DNA of 64,000 nt from CAKOSP01 sp964369625 (GTDB lineage: Bacteria > Bacillota_I > Bacilli_A > RF39 > UBA660): positions 1 to 64,000 of the forward strand of contig CAYJFC010000001.1 of assembly GCA_964369625.1 (NCBI GenBank), written 5' to 3'. The notes beneath the pieces were generated by a model, which saw only the letters and a list, made by a program, of their open reading frames with translations, did no database searches and had not been told where the DNA came from. The translations under genes were made by a program, and so were the position numbers. Positions 1 to 7,856 of the stretch are shown piece by piece. Every line of letters begins with the position of its first letter. Within the stretch, counting starts at the first letter, position 1.

Positions 1-128
1 GGAAGAGGTACTGGTCCAGAAACTACTCCACCAGTTCTTTTAACAGTTTCAAGTATTTTACCAGCAGCTAAATCTAGCAGTCTGTGATCAAATGCTTTTA
101 AAACTATTCTTACTTTTCCTTTTGACAT
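1..128 (-). CDS. rpsJ: 30S ribosomal protein S10, 5' part only
   Basis: Only the first 42 codons are present; the gene runs off the left edge. The translation begins MSKGKVRIVLKAFDHRLLD and continues to SGPVPLP, the typical N-terminus of S10, the 30S head protein that also serves as NusE in antitermination. A GGGAGGA ribosome-binding site lies about 9 bases before the ATG. S10 is normally the first gene of the S10-spc-alpha ribosomal operon, so that operon probably continues leftward, away from oriC and codirectional with replication. The upstream neighbour is jag, which ends in its own terminator. Confidence 0.95.
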   Translation of the reverse strand, partial: MSKGKVRIVLKAFDHRLLDLAAGKILETVKRTGGVVSGPVPL

Positions 129-313
129 TTTACATGTCCTCCCTTCGCATATATCTAGTATATACTTGCTCAACACGAATAACCCAGATAACTAAATTAT
201 TATTTAACAACTTAACCTAGTGTATCGACAACCTCGTATATCTTTGCCAGTCATACATTCATAATTCTAACATAGATTTGGCTTAAACACAAGGGATTTT
301 TTGTGTTTTTTGC
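129..313 (-). promoter_or_regulatory. rpsJ leader region
   Basis: About 185 bases separate the jag terminator from rpsJ. The region must hold the promoter of the S10 operon, since jag ends in a terminator. I could not assign a convincing -35/-10 pair, and I recognise no known ribosomal-protein leader motif. Confidence 0.3.
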
Positions 314-342
314 AAAAAAAAGATAGAATGCATTTCTATCTT
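314..342 (-). terminator. intrinsic terminator of the rpmH-rnpA-yidC-jag operon
   Basis: On the minus strand AAGATAGAA and TTCTATCTT form a 9-bp stem around a 5-base loop, followed by eight T. The first stem arm contains part of the jag stop codon. Confidence 0.85.
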
Positions 343-952
343 AGTTTTCTTTAATTTTAATTACTATATGTCTATTAGGTTCTTCACCTTCGCTTATACT
401 AGTTATATCATTAAAGTTAGTAAGTGCATTATGTATAATCCTTCTTTCAAATGAATTCATATTTTCCATGCGAACTTCTATTTTAGTTTTAATAACCTCT
501 TTAGCTGTTTGTTTAGCAAGCCTTATCAATCTTGCTTCTTTTTTATCTCTGTAGTTTTCTACATCTAAATTTATTTTATAATTTATTTGTGCTTTTGTAT
601 GGATATATTGCTTAACCATTGTTTCTAAAGCTTTTATAGTTTGACCATTTTTACCTATTAATATAGGATTATTTTCAGAAAACATTTTTATTGTTGTTCT
701 TTCTTCTTTTGTTTTTACTTCAAAAGATACGTCTATATTTAAACCTTGGCATATTTCTTTTAAATATTTTTTTATTTCACTTATTATTGTTTCTTTTGTA
801 TATGCAGTGATTTTTATCAGATCCGATTTAAATAGTTTACCTTTTATAGTTTCTTTTGTATATAATACGTTTTCTTTTTCTAAATTATTTTCATTTAATA
901 ACTTTTCATATGCTTCTTCAAACGTTTTTGCTTCACTAATTATTTTTTCCAT
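341..952 (-). CDS. jag: Jag/KhpB, KH-R3H RNA-binding protein
   Basis: A 203-residue RNA-binding protein of the KhpB (EloR/Jag) family, which in Firmicutes partners KhpA and influences cell elongation and division. It has the usual three parts: a Jag-N domain (about residues 1-50), a KH domain (about 60-130) with the GxxG-type loop GKNG, and a C-terminal R3H domain (about 140-203) containing FERRIIHNAL. Start: ATG preceded by AAGGTAAGAAG. It overlaps the 3' neighbour in transcription order, yidC, by 17 bases, so the two are probably translationally coupled. The yidC-jag pairing is the standard arrangement next to rpmH-rnpA. Confidence 0.93.
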   Translation of the reverse strand: MEKIISEAKTFEEAYEKLLNENNLEKENVLYTKETIKGKLFKSDLIKITAYTKETIISEIKKYLKEICQGLNIDVSFEVKTKEERTTIKMFSENNPILIGKNGQTIKALETMVKQYIHTKAQINYKINLDVENYRDKKEARLIRLAKQTAKEVIKTKIEVRMENMNSFERRIIHNALTNFNDITSISEGEEPNRHIVIKIKEN

Positions 953-1985
953 TCTTCTTACCTTCTTTTTTTGTTAATCTTTCTTTGATTTTTGATGGTT
1001 TTTGAGTAGTAGCAATCATTTTTTCCTTTTTAGGTTTACGATCACCTAAATAATATTTTATTGCATACGTTTGAATTGCTATAAATGCATAAGTTACTAT
1101 CCAATAGAAATGCAGCGCTGTTGGGAAATTAATTGATGTTATCAAAATAATTACTAACATTATATTCATCATCATATTTGTTTGTTTTTTTGATGACTCA
1201 TTAATTGTAGGGGCTTGACTCATAGAATATCTAAAAGAAAAGAATGTTGATACTCCAATTAATATTAATAATATAATATAAGACCATTGTCCGTTTTGAA
1301 TTCCCACAAGTGGTGTAGTTCCTAAATTCCATCCAAATAATGATTGCTCATATATTGCAGGCGTTCTATATATTGCATCTAAGAATGCAAAAAATATTGG
1401 TAATTGTACAAATGCTAATAAACAGCCTGTTGCTGGATTAACTTTATATTTACGATAAATCATCATCATTTCTTGACTTTTCGCCATTTGAGATTCTCTA
1501 TCAGATCTATCTTTATATTTTGCTTCCAGTTTCTGCATTTCTGGCATTGCTTTTTTCATGTTTTGAGTTTGTCTTGAATTTTTTATTTGAATTGGTAATA
1601 ATAATATTCTTATTAACAAACCAACAATCATAACAGCTACACCTAAATTTCCTACTAGATTACCAATAGAAAGAATAGCCCAAGCTGTTGGTTTAACAAT
1701 TAAAAATTGCCATATCGAACTTGATTCATTCGAATTTACACTAAACTCTTCACATTCTGGAAGTTCATCTAAACTAATTTCCATTTGCTTTTCATTTTCT
1801 TTATATATTTCATAAACTTCAGAATCTTCACTTGGTTTACATAATATATCTTTTCTTAATGTTTGACCTGTTTCCTCATTAGTTAATATTTCACCGTCTT
1901 TGTTTTGCAAGTAATCATCTGCTCCACATCCAGTGGTAAATAAAATCATTATAACAGCAACTAATCCTAGTAATTTTGTTTTCAT
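936..1985 (-). CDS. yidC: YidC/SpoIIIJ membrane protein insertase
   Basis: A 349-residue membrane insertase of the YidC/Oxa1/Alb3 family, which inserts membrane proteins alone or with Sec. The N-terminus is a lipoprotein signal with lipobox FTTGC, so Cys20 is the predicted lipidated residue, as in Gram-positive YidC. Five hydrophobic segments follow. The conserved groove arginine is visible in GLLIRILLLPIQ (about residue 126). The C-terminus is highly basic (KKEKMIATTQKPSKIKERL), as expected for ribosome contact. The start overlaps the rnpA stop by four bases (ATGA). Bacillus has two paralogues; whether this one plays the sporulation role of SpoIIIJ cannot be told from sequence. Confidence 0.95.
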   Translation of the reverse strand: MKTKLLGLVAVIMILFTTGCGADDYLQNKDGEILTNEETGQTLRKDILCKPSEDSEVYEIYKENEKQMEISLDELPECEEFSVNSNESSSIWQFLIVKPTAWAILSIGNLVGNLGVAVMIVGLLIRILLLPIQIKNSRQTQNMKKAMPEMQKLEAKYKDRSDRESQMAKSQEMMMIYRKYKVNPATGCLLAFVQLPIFFAFLDAIYRTPAIYEQSLFGWNLGTTPLVGIQNGQWSYIILLILIGVSTFFSFRYSMSQAPTINESSKKQTNMMMNIMLVIILITSINFPTALHFYWIVTYAFIAIQTYAIKYYLGDRKPKKEKMIATTQKPSKIKERLTKKEGKKNGKNN

Positions 1986-2302
1986 TGTTCACCTTTCATT
2001 AAATCAATTAATTTAATTTCTTTCTCATTATATGAAAGTTTAACACCTTCACCTTTAATCATTATAATATACTTTCTATTGTTTTTAAAGATATTTTTAT
2101 TTTTATTTAATATATTTCTCAATTGTCTTTTATTTTTATTACGAAAAACTGCATTTCCTAATTTTTTAGAAACCGCTATTCCAAAAAGAGTTTCATCTGC
2201 TTTTTGATAAAAGACATGATAATATCTATTACTTATTTTTTTTCCTGTTTTAATTATTGAATCAAAATCTTGTTTACTTTTAACTATTTCCTTTTTTTTC
2301 AT
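1982..2302 (-). CDS. rnpA: ribonuclease P protein component
   Basis: The 106-residue protein subunit of RNase P, which with the RNA subunit (rnpB, not in this window) removes 5' leaders from pre-tRNA. The family signature R-N-x-x-K-R-x-x-R-N is present as RNKNKRQLRN, about residues 54-63, followed by a basic C-terminus. It is slightly short for the family (110-120). The ATG is preceded by GAGGTTTT. It lies between rpmH and yidC, the canonical order, and is separated from rpmH by a strong terminator-like hairpin that should lower its expression relative to L34. Confidence 0.95.
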   Translation of the reverse strand: MKKKEIVKSKQDFDSIIKTGKKISNRYYHVFYQKADETLFGIAVSKKLGNAVFRNKNKRQLRNILNKNKNIFKNNRKYIIMIKGEGVKLSYNEKEIKLIDLMKGEQ

Positions 2303-2315
2303 AAAACCTCTTTCT

Positions 2316-2345
2316 AAAAAAAAAGCACATTAAAATTTTAATGTG
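2316..2345 (-). terminator. terminator/attenuator between rpmH and rnpA
   Basis: A perfect 20-base palindrome (2326-2345, CACATTAAAATTTTAATGTG) is followed on the minus strand by C and nine T. It includes the rpmH stop codon. It probably ends most rpmH transcripts and lets partial read-through reach rnpA. Confidence 0.75.
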
Positions 2346-2466
2346 TTAATGATTTACGGCCTTTTTTACGTCTTCTAGTAACAATACCTGTACCAGCTGC
2401 TTTTCTCGCAAAAAAACCATGAGTTTTTTTTGTTTTTCTTTTATTTGGTTGCCATGTTCTTTTCAT
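2338..2466 (-). CDS. rpmH: 50S ribosomal protein L34
   Basis: A 42-residue ribosomal protein, MKRTWQPNKRKTKK at the start and RRRKKGRKSLTH at the end, which is the L34 pattern; the family is usually 44-46 residues. It is a structural protein of the 50S subunit. The start ATG has the site AAAGGAGAG about 10 bases upstream. It is the first gene of the minus-strand operon that leaves oriC, as in most Bacilli. A good sigma-A promoter lies immediately upstream. Confidence 0.97.
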   Translation of the reverse strand: MKRTWQPNKRKTKKTHGFFARKAAGTGIVTRRRKKGRKSLTH

Positions 2467-2498
2467 AATACTATCTCTCCTTTTTTAAATGCTACACT

Positions 2499-2528
2499 AT
2501 TATAATATTAAATATTGAAAAAAGTCAA
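2499..2528 (-). promoter_or_regulatory. sigma-A promoter of rpmH
   Basis: On the minus strand TTGACT (2528-2523) and TATAAT (2504-2499) are separated by 18 bases, about 35 bases before the rpmH start. Confidence 0.8.
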
Positions 2529-2576
2529 GAAATATCTTCTATGCTACTCAATAGATTTACAAATGTTTTTTGTTTT

Positions 2577-4298
2577 TTACTTTTTAATAAGTGAACGATA
2601 TACTTCTTCTATATGTAAATTGCTACATGTATTTTCTTTATTACTTAATATGTTTATAACATGCCAACATTTAATAGCTGCTTCGTAAGTTTCTAATGTT
2701 AACATAATATTTTGTGATTTAAAGTATGTGACAATTTCTTCTATATTTTCACTTGTTATTTTAGATGAGCCGTAATAATCATTTTCTTTGTATATAGCAT
2801 TATTCTTTTTATTAAATTTTGGTAATTTTGGCAAAGAGTAATCCGCTGTAGATTGCAGCGAAATAACTCCTTGAACTCTTAAAAATTTTGTTATTATTTT
2901 TATTTCTTCATTTTCCAAATTTTCTTGCATAAATTCGAAAAATTTCTCGCTAGTTTTTAATGGAATTAATTTTAATATATTATTAACTTCAATTATTTCT
3001 TCATATAATTGTTTTGTGAATAGATTAACCACTATATTATTTTTATCTATCGCTAAAAATGCTAATATAGGCATTTTTTGAACTATTATTTTTTTTACAT
3101 GATCTATTTCCAGAATATCGCTTTCTTTATTGTAACATTCAAAATAACGAAGTATCATTTCTAGTGTTTTTTTATATGCAGTCTTATTACTAATAGTTAT
3201 CTGTAAATTTTTTACTATTTTTTCATCTATATATTCATACTTTCCTTCTAGTGTGCTACATAAATTATCTAAAACATTAACTTTATATTCAGTTATTTCT
3301 TCTATCTCAGTTATTTTTTTTATTTCTCTATTACGAATTTTATCTATAACTTCTTTAAAAGCAGCTACTCTTTTTATATTTGTTTGTTTTTTATATTCAG
3401 TATGTTTGCTTTTAGTTATTAACAATACTTGTTCTACTTTTTTAAAAAATTCAATTCCCTCTATGATACTAATATCAAAATTATCTTGATCTCCATTTAA
3501 TTTATATTTATCTATTTCTTTTTTTGTTGATAAATAAGTAATAAATAATGCATCATTAAAAGCCTTTGGAGTATCATAATTTTTGAACAATTCTAAATTA
3601 TCTTTAAAAAATTTCGAAAAATTTATTTCTGGACTATTATTAAATTTTATAACAGTTTCTATTTTTTCTATATTAAAAACTTCTTTAAAATTTTCAAAGC
3701 TATCTTTTAATTCATTACTTATTATTTTTTCTAATAAGCACTTCTCCGTTTTGTTTATTTCACTTAATACTTCATTAAACAGCTCGCTTAACTCAATACA
3801 TTCTAAATCTCTATTCCTATTTTTGCTAATAATTGTATGGATTTTTCCATTACTTTTTTTTAACAATAATTTTAATTCCGTTGCTGTTATTTTGTTTGCT
3901 GTATACATTTTTCTGCATTTAATAAGTTCTTTTTTCATTGTATACATGTTTTCATACATCTTTTTAATAAAATTAAACATTTCATTTCCAAGCATTTGAT
4001 CTATGATTATCTCTAGTTGACATAATATATTCATTTTTTCTTTATCATGTATATTTTTTTGTTCGCTAGGTATTTTATTTATATTACTTATAAGATATTT
4101 CTTAAGTTTTTCTCTTTCTACGCTATATTTATACATTTCATCTAATATATTTCCAGCTTCGCTGTAAAAACTTTCAACATTAGGATAAACAGGCAATTTA
4201 TAATTCATAAATTGCTTTAATTCTTTATACAAATTAAAATCAAAATTTTTTAACATATTATTTATAATAGCTGTTATTTCTTTTTCTTTTGTTTTCAT
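2577..4298 (-). CDS. unrecognised 573-residue helical protein beside oriC
   Basis: I do not recognise this protein. The start is taken as the ATG at 4298, because TGGAGAAAAT precedes it with good spacing; a TTG five codons upstream lacks a site. The product is rich in Lys, Glu, Ile and Asn and is predicted almost entirely helical. It has no signal peptide or transmembrane segment, so it should be cytoplasmic. I see no Walker, zinc or catalytic motif. Heptad-like leucine and lysine spacing in the first 200 residues hints at coiled coil. It fills the normally short space between dnaA and rpmH. Its 3' end comes before the rpmH promoter, so it is probably a single-gene unit transcribed from within the origin. 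Codon use looks like its neighbours. The reading frame is intact, so it is likely real. Confidence 0.75.
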   Translation of the reverse strand: MKTKEKEITAIINNMLKNFDFNLYKELKQFMNYKLPVYPNVESFYSEAGNILDEMYKYSVEREKLKKYLISNINKIPSEQKNIHDKEKMNILCQLEIIIDQMLGNEMFNFIKKMYENMYTMKKELIKCRKMYTANKITATELKLLLKKSNGKIHTIISKNRNRDLECIELSELFNEVLSEINKTEKCLLEKIISNELKDSFENFKEVFNIEKIETVIKFNNSPEINFSKFFKDNLELFKNYDTPKAFNDALFITYLSTKKEIDKYKLNGDQDNFDISIIEGIEFFKKVEQVLLITKSKHTEYKKQTNIKRVAAFKEVIDKIRNREIKKITEIEEITEYKVNVLDNLCSTLEGKYEYIDEKIVKNLQITISNKTAYKKTLEMILRYFECYNKESDILEIDHVKKIIVQKMPILAFLAIDKNNIVVNLFTKQLYEEIIEVNNILKLIPLKTSEKFFEFMQENLENEEIKIITKFLRVQGVISLQSTADYSLPKLPKFNKKNNAIYKENDYYGSSKITSENIEEIVTYFKSQNIMLTLETYEAAIKCWHVINILSNKENTCSNLHIEEVYRSLIKK

Positions 4299-4667
4299 AT
4301 TTTCTCCATTCAATTAAAGTTAATACTAACAAAACACTAATCAATTGTCAACGAATTGGTGGAAATTATTTTTTTAACAATTTTATTAACATTTTTAATA
4401 ATTTTTTTTACTAATTTCCGTCTTGTTTTTCATTTATTAACACTATTAACATATATTAACAATTATTAAAATAACAAATATATATAAATGTTATTTTGTT
4501 TAAATCATTTTGTTAATATATGTGGAAAAGTACACTTTGACTTTTATTTAGGCTTTATTTATGTGGATAACTTTGTTATTATAACGTTATTAAATATTTT
4601 TTACTTTATTTTTATGTGAAAATGTTTTACAATTTATTTAGATTTGTTATGCAGGGTGGGTGAGATA
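4299..4667. other. oriC: oriC, main part upstream of dnaA
   Basis: A 369-base non-coding, very AT-rich stretch between divergent genes. It contains one perfect DnaA box in reverse orientation (TGTGGATAA, 4562-4570) and one with a single mismatch (TGTGGAAAA, 4521-4529). To the left are TTATTAACA at 4383-4391 and 4434-4442, followed by TATTAACA at 4444-4451 and 4454-4461, so three copies sit 9-10 bases apart. AT tracts at about 4465-4510 and 4590-4615 are candidates for the unwinding element. A weak dnaA promoter, TTGACT at 4537-4542 with TATGTG at 4560-4565, overlaps the perfect box, which would suit DnaA autoregulation. Confidence 0.85.
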
Positions 4668-6014
4668 ATGAAAACTGATGAACTATTTAAAAAATTTTTA
4701 AGTGAAATTTCAAATGATCTCACTCAAAACACATATAATATTTGGTTTTCTAAATTATCTTTAGTTTCTATAGTGGAAAATATAGTAACGATAAAAGTTC
4801 CCATGAATGTTCATAAAACTATGCTAGGTGACAATTATTACTCTTTAATTGAAACAACTTTTTATTCTATAACAGGAAAAAATTATAATTTTAAATTTGT
4901 ATTAGAAGAAGAAATAGAAGATTTGTCCTCTATTGTTGATAATTCCACAGAAATAAATGAAATTGAATGGAACACTAACCTAAATAATAATTTAGTTTTT
5001 AGTAATTATGTAGTAGGGGATACTAATAGATTAGCATTTGTAGCAGCAAAAGCAGTAGCAGAGGCTCCTGGAACTATACACAATCCGTTATTCTTATACG
5101 GAAGAAGTGGTTTAGGTAAAACACATTTAATGCATGCCATTGGTAATTATATTACTGAAAACTCCAAATCCCAGGTTTTATACACAACAAGTAATGATTT
5201 CATGACTGATTTTACGGGAATAGCTAATGTTGATAAAGGCATTAATAGTATAAACTATGCTAATGAATTCAAAAATAAGTACAGAAATGTAGATGTTTTA
5301 ATGATTGATGATATTCAGTTTTTAGTTGGAGCCGAAAGAACTCAACAAGAATTTTTTCATACATTTAATGCTTTGCATCAACTTAATAAACAAATAATAA
5401 TAACATCTGATAGATCACCAGATGATTTAAAAAAAATAGAAGAACGATTAAGAAGTAGATTTAAATGGGGTTTACCAGTTGATATATATCCTCCAGATTT
5501 TAATCTTAGATGTGAAATTATAAAAGCCAAAATTAAAAACAGTAGTATAGAACACAAAATAAATAAAGACGTTATTGAGTATATTGCTAATAATTGTCCT
5601 AATGATGTTAGACACATAGAAGGAACTATTAACAGACTCATGGCTTATACCGCTATGATGATTCCAACTAAAATCACTTTGGATTTTGCAATTGAAGCTT
5701 TAAAAGATTATGTTAATAAAAATGTTTATTCTGCTAATTCTATTACTAATATTCAACAAATTGTAGCAGAATATTATAAAATAACTGTTGAAGATATGAA
5801 AAGTAAAAAAAGAAATAGTAAGGTTATAAGGCCAAGACATATTGCTATGTACTTATCACGATCAGAAACAGATGAAAATCTAGCCAAAATTGGATTAGAA
5901 TTTGGAGGGAGGGATCATTCAACAGTTATTGCAGCATGTGAAAAAATAAAAAATGACTTGAAAACAGATTTAAATCTTGATAAAGTGTTGAAAGAAATAA
6001 AAGAAAAGTTATAA
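4668..6014 (+). CDS. dnaA: chromosomal replication initiator DnaA
   Basis: A 448-residue AAA+ initiator that binds DnaA boxes, unwinds oriC and loads the helicase. Start: the ATG at 4668 behind GGGTGGGTGAG; a TTG at 4644 in frame would place the site inside the coding region. Domain I is about residues 1-80, domain II is a short acidic linker, and domain III has Walker A GRSGLGKT (about 145) and Walker B VLMIDD (about 208). Domain IV carries the DnaA signature around GGRDHSTVIAACEKI near the C-terminus. It is followed by further DnaA boxes and dnaN, the standard order. Confidence 0.98.
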   Translation: MKTDELFKKFLSEISNDLTQNTYNIWFSKLSLVSIVENIVTIKVPMNVHKTMLGDNYYSLIETTFYSITGKNYNFKFVLEEEIEDLSSIVDNSTEINEIEWNTNLNNNLVFSNYVVGDTNRLAFVAAKAVAEAPGTIHNPLFLYGRSGLGKTHLMHAIGNYITENSKSQVLYTTSNDFMTDFTGIANVDKGINSINYANEFKNKYRNVDVLMIDDIQFLVGAERTQQEFFHTFNALHQLNKQIIITSDRSPDDLKKIEERLRSRFKWGLPVDIYPPDFNLRCEIIKAKIKNSSIEHKINKDVIEYIANNCPNDVRHIEGTINRLMAYTAMMIPTKITLDFAIEALKDYVNKNVYSANSITNIQQIVAEYYKITVEDMKSKKRNSKVIRPRHIAMYLSRSETDENLAKIGLEFGGRDHSTVIAACEKIKNDLKTDLNLDKVLKEIKEKL

Positions 6015-6045
6015 AGTGTTAATAACAATTTGGCTAAAAATAAGC

Positions 6046-6090
6046 AAAAATAACCTTTTTTTAGAGGTTATCAACATTATCAACACTATT
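6046..6090. promoter_or_regulatory. second DnaA-box cluster (dnaA-dnaN spacer)
   Basis: TTATCAACA occurs twice in direct contact at 6068-6076 and 6077-6085; each differs from the TTATCCACA consensus at one position. Just before them ATAACC and GGTTAT form an inverted repeat (6050-6071). With the boxes upstream of dnaA this gives a bipartite origin, as in Bacillus subtilis. Confidence 0.75.
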
Positions 6091-6128
6091 AATATAAATA
6101 TAACAATATAAAGAAAGAAGGAAATAAA

Positions 6129-7247
6129 ATGAAATTTACAATTAAAAAAAATATAATACTTGATGCTTTAACGAATGTAACAAAAGCATTATCTCAAAAA
6201 ATAACTATACCTGTTTTAAATGGGATTAAATTTGAATTAACAAACAATAACTTAACATTATTAGCTAGTGACTCAGAATTAACTATAAAAGTAAATGTTA
6301 ATGAAAAAGAAATAGTTAATATAGAAAAAACAGGTGTATCTATTATTCAAAGCAAATATATATTAGATATTATAAGAAAAATGCCAAGTGATACAATTAA
6401 TTTTGAAGCAGACGATACAAAAGTTAAAATATATTCTGATACTAATGAATTTAATCTAAATTGCTATAATGTTAATGATTATCCTAATTTTAAACTTGAA
6501 ACAACTAAAAACAATGTTAAAATAAAATCAGTAGCTTTAAAAAACACTATTGACCAAACTTCTTATGCTATGAGTACACAAGAACATAGACCTTTGTTTA
6601 CTGGTTTAAATTTTAAAATTATAGGTAATTTACTTGAATGTGTTGCAACAGATTCATATAGATTAGCAAAAAAAGTATCTACTATTGACTCTAATTTAGA
6701 TGAAGAAGTTAATATAGTTATTCCAGGAAGAAGTATAAACGAACTAGATAAAATAATAAATGATAGTGAAGAAGAAATAGAAATCAATATATTTAAAAAC
6801 AAAATACTATTTATTTATAATAATATATATATTCAAAGTAATTTGTTAAGTGGAACATATCCAGAAACATCTCATTTTATTCCAGATGACTTTGCATATA
6901 TGATAAATCTTGATTTAAAAACTTTTTATGATGCAATAGATAGAGCAGCTTTATTAGCATCAAATAAAGAAAAAAATATAATCAAATTATCAATTAAAGA
7001 AAAATTAATGGTTATTTCATCAACAGCGTCAGAAATTGGCAAAACAGAGGAATCTATTAACATTGATAGTAACAAAATAGAAAAATTAGATATATCTATT
7101 AGTTCAAAATATATGTTAGATGCATTAAAAGTTATTAAAGATGATAACATATTATTGTTACTTAATAGTGATAGTAATCCTGTGATAATAAAAGCAGTTA
7201 ACGATGAAAGTTTTATAGAATTAATATTACCATTTAAGACATTCTAA
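6129..7247 (+). CDS. dnaN: DNA polymerase III beta subunit (sliding clamp)
   Basis: The 372-residue sliding clamp that tethers DNA polymerase III and many repair proteins to DNA as a dimeric ring. Three clamp domains of about 120 residues are covered end to end: the start MKFTIKKNIILDALTNVTKAL, the middle domain with EHRPLFTGLNF and ATDSYRLA, and the C-terminus ending in ELILPFKTF. These are characteristic of the family, and the length is typical. The site AAGAAGGAAAT precedes the ATG. It lies 114 bases after dnaA, with DnaA boxes between them, and ends before a clear terminator. Confidence 0.97.
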   Translation: MKFTIKKNIILDALTNVTKALSQKITIPVLNGIKFELTNNNLTLLASDSELTIKVNVNEKEIVNIEKTGVSIIQSKYILDIIRKMPSDTINFEADDTKVKIYSDTNEFNLNCYNVNDYPNFKLETTKNNVKIKSVALKNTIDQTSYAMSTQEHRPLFTGLNFKIIGNLLECVATDSYRLAKKVSTIDSNLDEEVNIVIPGRSINELDKIINDSEEEIEINIFKNKILFIYNNIYIQSNLLSGTYPETSHFIPDDFAYMINLDLKTFYDAIDRAALLASNKEKNIIKLSIKEKLMVISSTASEIGKTEESINIDSNKIEKLDISISSKYMLDALKVIKDDNILLLLNSDSNPVIIKAVNDESFIELILPFKTF

Positions 7248-7266
7248 AAAACGACAAAAAAACATG

Positions 7267-7301
7267 AAATTTATTGCTAAAATAAGCAGTAAATTTTTTT
7301 T
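7267..7301 (+). terminator. intrinsic terminator after dnaN
   Basis: AAATTTATTGCT (7267-7278) pairs with AGCAGTAAATTT (7285-7296), with one G-U pair, followed by a run of T. It stands directly before the comK-like gene, which has no visible promoter of its own, so that gene depends on read-through or on a promoter within dnaN. Confidence 0.8.
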
Positions 7302-7312
7302 ATGGAGGAATT

Positions 7313-7753
7313 ATGGAAAATTTTATAATAAATAAAAACACATTAGCAATAATACCAACTTATGATGGCAGCAAAGTTATTAACATTAATAACACACAAA
7401 AAACACTACAAAAAGCAAAAATAATTGTTGATAGAAGTTGTAAACATTATGGAAGTAGCTTAGAGGGAAGAATATGTGGTACAAAATATATTTTAGGAAT
7501 AGGTTATAAATCACCAATAATTATAAGCGAAACTAAAAAAATTATATTTTTTCCAACAGAATCAATAAATAGCGATAATTGTGCATGGATAAATTTATCT
7601 GCTATTGATAAATATTCACAAAAAACAAAGAAAGAAACAAGTATTAACATGGTAAATGGAGAAAAATTGGATTTAAAAATAAGTTATGGAATATTAGATA
7701 GACAAATTTTGAGAGCTTCGAGATTAGAAAATTTATTTTTAGCTAGAAAATGA
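7313..7753 (+). CDS. ComK-family competence transcription factor, short form
   Basis: A 146-residue protein that matches the core of Bacillus ComK, the master regulator of competence, which binds paired AT-boxes. Diagnostic stretches are VDRSCKHYGSSLEGRICGT (ComK: VDRSCRFFGSSYAGRKAGT), KSPIII, FFPT, and CAWI in place of CGWI. It ends about 40 residues earlier than Bacillus ComK and lacks the C-terminal segment with the FMLYPK element through which MecA-ClpCP destroys ComK. The start ATG follows GGAGGAATT. It sits between dnaN and recF, where Bacillus has the S4-domain gene rlbA. Family membership comes from recalled similarity; function in competence is inference. Confidence 0.8.
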   Translation: MENFIINKNTLAIIPTYDGSKVININNTQKTLQKAKIIVDRSCKHYGSSLEGRICGTKYILGIGYKSPIIISETKKIIFFPTESINSDNCAWINLSAIDKYSQKTKKETSINMVNGEKLDLKISYGILDRQILRASRLENLFLARK

Positions 7754-7856
7754 TGATTTTTCTTTTTTATATATCTATAATATGATATAATTATAATGTA
7801 TATGGGAATACGAGAATAAAGTTAAATGTTCTTAGAATGCAAATACGAGGTCAATT

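Noticed and set aside
3253..3999. Plus-strand reading frames inside the orphan gene next to oriC
   Set aside because: They are short, overlap a long intact minus-strand gene, and lack ribosome-binding sites; their Leu/Ser/Phe-rich composition is that of an antisense shadow.
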